Below are positions 28,134-32,183 of a DNA stretch of 32,183 nt, piece by piece; within the stretch, counting starts at the first letter, position 1, and every line of letters begins with the position of its first letter. Made by a program: the position numbers and the translations under genes. Below the pieces are notes generated by a model. The model ran no database searches. It was given only the letters and a program-made list of their open reading frames with translations, and was not told the DNA's origin. The DNA is from Owenia fusiformis (taxonomy: Eukaryota; Annelida; Polychaeta; Sabellida; Oweniidae): the NCBI GenBank assembly GCA_903813345.2, contig CAIIXF020000014.1, positions 153,505-185,687 on the forward strand. The letters run 5' to 3'.

Positions 28134-29486
28134 ACGTAATAAGACTAAGACCCTGTTATAAAACTAAGACCCCCCACGTTATAAGACTAAGACCCTGTTA
28201 TAAAACTAAGACCCCCCATGTAATAAAACTAAGACCCTGTTATAAAACTAAGACCCCCACGTTATAAAACTAAGACCCTGTTATAAAACTAAGACCACCC
28301 ACGTAATAAAACTAAGACCCCCCCCACGTTATAAAACTAAGACCCTGTTATAAAACTAAGACCCCCCACGTTATAAAACTAAGACCCTGTTATAAAACTA
28401 AGACCCCCAACGTTATAAAACTAAGACCCTGTTATAAAACTAAGACCCCCACGTAATAAAACTAAAACCCTGTTATTAAACTAAGACCCCCACGTTATAA
28501 AACTAAGACCCTCCACGTAATAAAACTAAGACCCTCCACGTAATAAAACTAAGACCCTGTTATAAAACTAAGACCGCCCACGTAATAAAACTAAGACCCC
28601 CCCCCCACGTTATAAAACTAAGACCCTGTTATAAAACTAAGACCCCCCACGTTATAAAACTAAGACCCTGTTATAAAACTAAGACCGCCCACGTAATACA
28701 ACTAAGACCCCCCCCCACGTTATAAAACTAAGACCCTGTTATAAAACTAAGACCCCCCACGTTATAAAACTAAGACCCTGTTATAAAACTAAGACCCCCC
28801 ACGTTATAAAACTAAGACCCTGTTATAAAACTAAGACCGCCCACGTAATAAAACTAAGACCCCCCACGTAATAAAACTAAGACCCTGTTATAAAACTAAG
28901 ACCCCCACGTTATAAAACTAAGACCCTCCACGTAATAAAACTAAGACCCTCCACGTAATAAAACTAAGACCCTGTTATAAAACTAAGACCGCCCACGTAA
29001 TAAAAATAAGACCCCCCCACGTTATAAAACTAAGACCCTGTTATAAAACTAAGACCCCCCACGTTATAAAACTAAGACCCTGTTATAAAACTAAGACCGC
29101 CCACGTAATAAAACTAAGACCCCCCCACGTTATAAAACTAAGACCCTGTTATAAAACTAAGACCCCCCACGTTATAAAACTAAGACCCTGTTATAAAACT
29201 AAGACCCCCCACGTTATAAAACTAAGACCCTGTTATAAAACTAAGACCCCTCACGTTATAAAACTAAGACCCCCCACGTAATAAAACTAAGACCCTGTTA
29301 TAAAACTAAGACCCCCCACGTTATAAAACTAAGACCCTGTTATAAAACTAAGACCCCCCCACGTAATAAAACTAAGACCCTGTTATAAAACTAAGACCCC
29401 CACGTTATAAAACTTAGACACTGTTACAAAACTAAGACCCCCACGTAATAAAACTAAGACCCTGTTATAAAACTAAGACCCCCCCC
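28086..29486. repeat. FB2 left tandem arm (1401 bp)
   Basis: Alternating CTGTTATAAAACTAAGACC and CACGT[T/A]ATAAAACTAAGAC units with C runs of variable length (3 to 9). Variants include GACCGCCCACG near 28573, 28683 and 28833, and the pair AAAACTTAGACACTGTTAC next to the core. Repeated GACCGCCCACG blocks show that groups of units were duplicated together. Confidence 0.92.
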
Positions 29487-30115
29487 AGAATATTTTGAAT
29501 TTTTCAGAAAATGTGTCCAACATATTGCTCTAAATGATAGGAGCTTTGAAATTTTGATTAAATTTCTAGAAATAGTCTAGAGAAAAAATGAAAAAAAATG
29601 AAAAAAATTATTTGAAAAGAGGTCTATTTTCCTTTATCTGACCACAATTTTTGTTTCAGACAATTTTTCTTATTTTCAAAGCTCCTATCATTTGAAGCAA
29701 TATATTGGGCACATTTTCTGAAAAAATCAAAATATTATGTTCAGTGACCTTACCGATACCCTTACTTTTAACTTTTTTTCAGTCACATTTTCAGAGGGCT
29801 GAAAAACCATTTCAGCATGGTTAGGGTCATTTTGACATGACCATTGTGATCCTGGTCATGTAAATGATAAATGGGAGTAGTAAAAATGACTGAAGATCAA
29901 AGCAGAACTCTGCTATCTTAGTTCAAAAAATCTAAAATCACATGGTTTTTTCATTTCCTGTTTGGTGTAAATTTCGAATAACTTCTCCAAGACCTTAAGC
30001 TAATCTTTATATCTATATCTATAAGACTATCTTTTGTAGAATCTGTATGTTACTGGGGAACACATGTGCCAGAGGCAAGACTACCTCGCGAGCAGAGCAA
30101 GGCACGATGATTGAT
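29487..30115. mobile_element. FB2 core (629 bp, non-coding)
   Basis: Nearly identical to the FB1 core (8301-8930). It starts with an imperfect inverted repeat of about 63-bp arms and ends with GATGATTGAT before the right arm. It contains no frame resembling a transposase. CCTATCATTTG in the inverted-repeat right arm pairs better than the FB1 version. Confidence 0.85.
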
Positions 30116-31322
30116 TCTTAGTTTTATAACAGGGTCTTAGTTTTATAACAGGGTCTTAGTTTTACAACGTGGGGGGTCTTAGTTTTATAACAGGGTCTTA
30201 GTTTTATAACGTGGGGGGTCTTAGTTTTATAACAGGGTCTTAGTTTTATTACGTGGGGGGTCTTAGTTTTATAACAGGGTCTTAGTTTTATAACGTGGGG
30301 GGTCTTAGTTTTATAACAGGGTCTTAGTTTTATTACGTGGAGGGTCTTGGTTTTATAACAGGGTCTTAGTTTTATTACGTGGGGGGTCTTAGTTTTATAA
30401 CAGGGTCTTAGTTTTATTACGTGGGGGGTCTTAGTTTTATAACAGGGTCTTAGTTTTAAAACGTGGGGGGTCTTAGTTTTATAACAGGGTCTTAGTTTTA
30501 TTACGTGGAGGGTCTTAGTTTTATTACGTGGAGGGTCTTAGTTTTATAACAGGGTCTTAGTTTTATAACGTGGGGGGTCTTAGTTTTATAACAGGGTCTT
30601 AGTTTTATAACGTGGGGGGGTCTTAGTTTTATTACGTGGGCGGTCTTAGTTTTATAACAGGGTCTTAGTTTTATTACGTGGAGGGTCTTAGTTTTATTAC
30701 GTGGAGGGTCTTAGTTTTATAACGTGGGGGTCCTAGTTTTATAACAGGGTCTTAGTTTTATTACGTGGGGGGTCTTAGTTTTATAACAGGGTCTTAGTTT
30801 TAAAACGTGGGGGGGGTCTTAGTTTTATAACAGGGTCTTAGTTTTATTACGTGGAGGGTCTTAGTTTTATTACGTGGAGGGTCTTAGTTTTATAACAGGG
30901 TCTTAGTTTTATAACGTGGGGGGTCTTAGTTTTATAACAGGGTCTTAGTTTTATTACGTGGGGGGTCTTAGTTTTATAACAGGGTCTTAGTTTTATAACG
31001 TGGGGGGTCTTAGTTTTATAACAGGGTCTTAGTTTTATTACGTGGGGGGTCTTAGTTTTATAACGTGAGGGGTCTTAGTTTTATAACAGGGTCTTAGTTT
31101 TATTACGTGGGGGGTCTTAGTTTTATAACAGGGTCTCAGTTGTATTACGTGGGGGGTCTTAGTTTTATAACAGGGTCTTAGTTTTATTACGTGGGGGGTC
31201 TTAGTTTTATAACAGGGTCTTAGTTTTATAACGTGGGGGTCTTAGTTTTATAACAGGGTCTTAGTTTTATTACGTGGGGGTCTTAGTTTTGTAGGTCTTA
31301 GGTCTTAGTTTTGTAGACACCC
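30116..31322. repeat. FB2 right tandem arm (1207 bp)
   Basis: The same short units as in FB1 (8931-11315) but half as long. The first roughly 340 bp and the last roughly 500 bp follow FB1 unit for unit, including TCTTGGTTTTATAACAGG near the start and GTGAGGGGTC and GGTCTCAGTT near the end. The extra length of FB1 lies between these, as repeated blocks. Confidence 0.92.
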
Positions 31323-31332
31323 TCCGGATTCC
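31323..31332. repeat. Right target-site duplication of FB2
   Basis: TCCGGATTCC directly after the terminal ACACCC, identical to 28076-28085. The satellite continues with TGAGGAAATTCTACCCC. Confidence 0.88.
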
Positions 31333-32183
31333 TGAGGAAATTCTACCCCTAATTCATAACTCATACTTTAAAATTGGAGAACTTTTTATTTTGACCTACA
31401 TTTCGGACACCATATCTCAAAAGTGGGTCAAAAAACTTATTGACGACAAAATGTTAACATTATTAGCACAATCTTTGCTACAAGTATACAAAATTTCGGA
31501 GAATATCATTGAAGTGTAGTGTCAGAATCGCAAAATAAAAAAAAACTATGAATTTGACCTAGATTTTGAACTAGGTATTTTGGTGTCCAAACTTTTAAGG
31601 AAAGCAGCTTTTGAGGTCCCCTTCTTCTATGGGCTTTCATTATGTTTAGCTGTACTTATTCTATATCTCGTATTTTTACACTTCAAAACATTATTCGGTC
31701 CCATTGATTTAACATGGGGCACCAAATTTAGCGATTTTTGAGATCTCAAAACGCCATAACTTCAGAACAAGTAGTCGGATCGAAATTTGGTTTGCAGATC
31801 TAGATTTCTGAGAAAATTCTACCCTTAATTCATAACTCATACGTTAAATTTGGAAATTTTTTTACTTTGGCCTACTTTTCGGACACCATATCTCAAAAGT
31901 GGGTCAAAATAATCTCTGACGGCAAAACGCTAACACTATTAGCATACTCTTTGATACCTGTATACAAAATTTTAAAGCAAATCATTTAAATATAGTGTCA
32001 GAATCGCAAAAATAAGGGAAAACTATAAATTTGACCTAGATTTTGACCTAGGTATTTTGGTGTCCAAATTTTGGAGCTAAGTAGCCTTCGAGGTCCCCTT
32101 CTTCAATAGGCTTTCATTATATTAAGCTGTACTCAGTCTATATCTCGTATTTTACACTTCAAAAAAATCTTTTTTCCCATTGA
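31323..32183. repeat. Composite satellite right of FB2 (copy of 11316-12176)
   Basis: 861 bp of 476-bp-unit satellite matching 11316-12176 at equal length. By eye I find about four substitutions (for example TACTTATTC for TACTCATTC, TTTGATACC for TTTGCTACC). It shares GACGACAAAATG and GCACAATCTTTG with 11316 onward, where the copies at 17831 and 25233 read GACGGC and CACTCTTTG. So it derives from the same duplicated segment as the FB1 flank. The window ends inside a unit. Confidence 0.93.

Larger units (their letters stand above)
28086..31322. mobile_element. Complete foldback-type DNA transposon FB2 (3237 bp)
   Basis: Bounded by exact 10-bp target duplications and by terminal inverted repeats, GGGTGTCTACAAAACTAAG at the left and its complement CTTAGTTTTGTAGACACCC at the right. 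The terminal match runs about 48 bp with one difference (ACATAAG against the complement of CTTAGGT). Inside are a left tandem arm (28086-29486), a 629-bp core (29487-30115) and a right tandem arm (30116-31322) of inverted orientation. There is no transposase frame, so it is non-autonomous. GGG/CCC ends, a 10-bp duplication and minisatellite arms fit the Foldback/Mutator-like group best. Merlin (8-9 bp duplications) and other groups are less likely. The arms could fold into a very long hairpin when single-stranded or transcribed. Confidence 0.9.

Overview
This window is non-coding, repeat-dominated eukaryotic DNA. I find no protein-coding gene, rRNA or tRNA that I can support. Every open frame either recurs with the period of a tandem repeat, starts from a non-ATG codon, or runs through unsequenced bases. 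Large tandem satellites, a foldback-type DNA transposon and a scaffold gap point to pericentromeric or other heterochromatic sequence of an AT-rich eukaryote. I cannot name the species.

Layout. Bases 1-7500 are a head-to-tail array of a 717-bp satellite: ten full monomers plus a partial eleventh. A single A/G difference alternates strictly from monomer to monomer, so the true repeating unit is a 1434-bp dimer. Bases 7501-8000 are an assembly gap of 500 Ns. Bases 8001-11315 are the right-hand part of a foldback element (FB1): short-unit tandem arrays in opposite orientation around a 630-bp core. Bases 11316-28085 are a composite satellite. It is built from 476-bp units arranged in runs, and each run ends in a cassette that carries TGACCT-rich DNA, a small hairpin and one of several minisatellites. 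Bases 28086-31322 are a second, complete foldback element (FB2, 3237 bp) with matching terminal inverted repeats and a 10-bp target-site duplication. Bases 31323-32183 resume the composite satellite.

How the parts relate. The foldback element inserted once into a TCCGGATTCC site of the composite satellite. The element and its flanks were then copied about 20 kb away: the two right flanks are the same length over 861 bp, and I count about four substitutions. Since then the right tandem arm has come to differ about two-fold in length (2385 against 1207 bp), while core and flank hardly changed. Inside the composite satellite a 7.4-kb super-repeat is visible (offset 7401-7402 bp). A smaller deletion-derived unit of about 133 bp recurs with the same junction. 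The 717-bp satellite, read on the minus strand, shares recognisable blocks with the composite satellite, so the two arrays appear to be diverged relatives lying in opposite orientation across the gap.

Limits. All alignments were made by eye. Family assignment of the transposon rests on structure (termini, target-site duplication, foldback arms), because no transposase is present. The near-perfect identity of the 717-bp copies next to a gap could partly reflect how the assembly was made.
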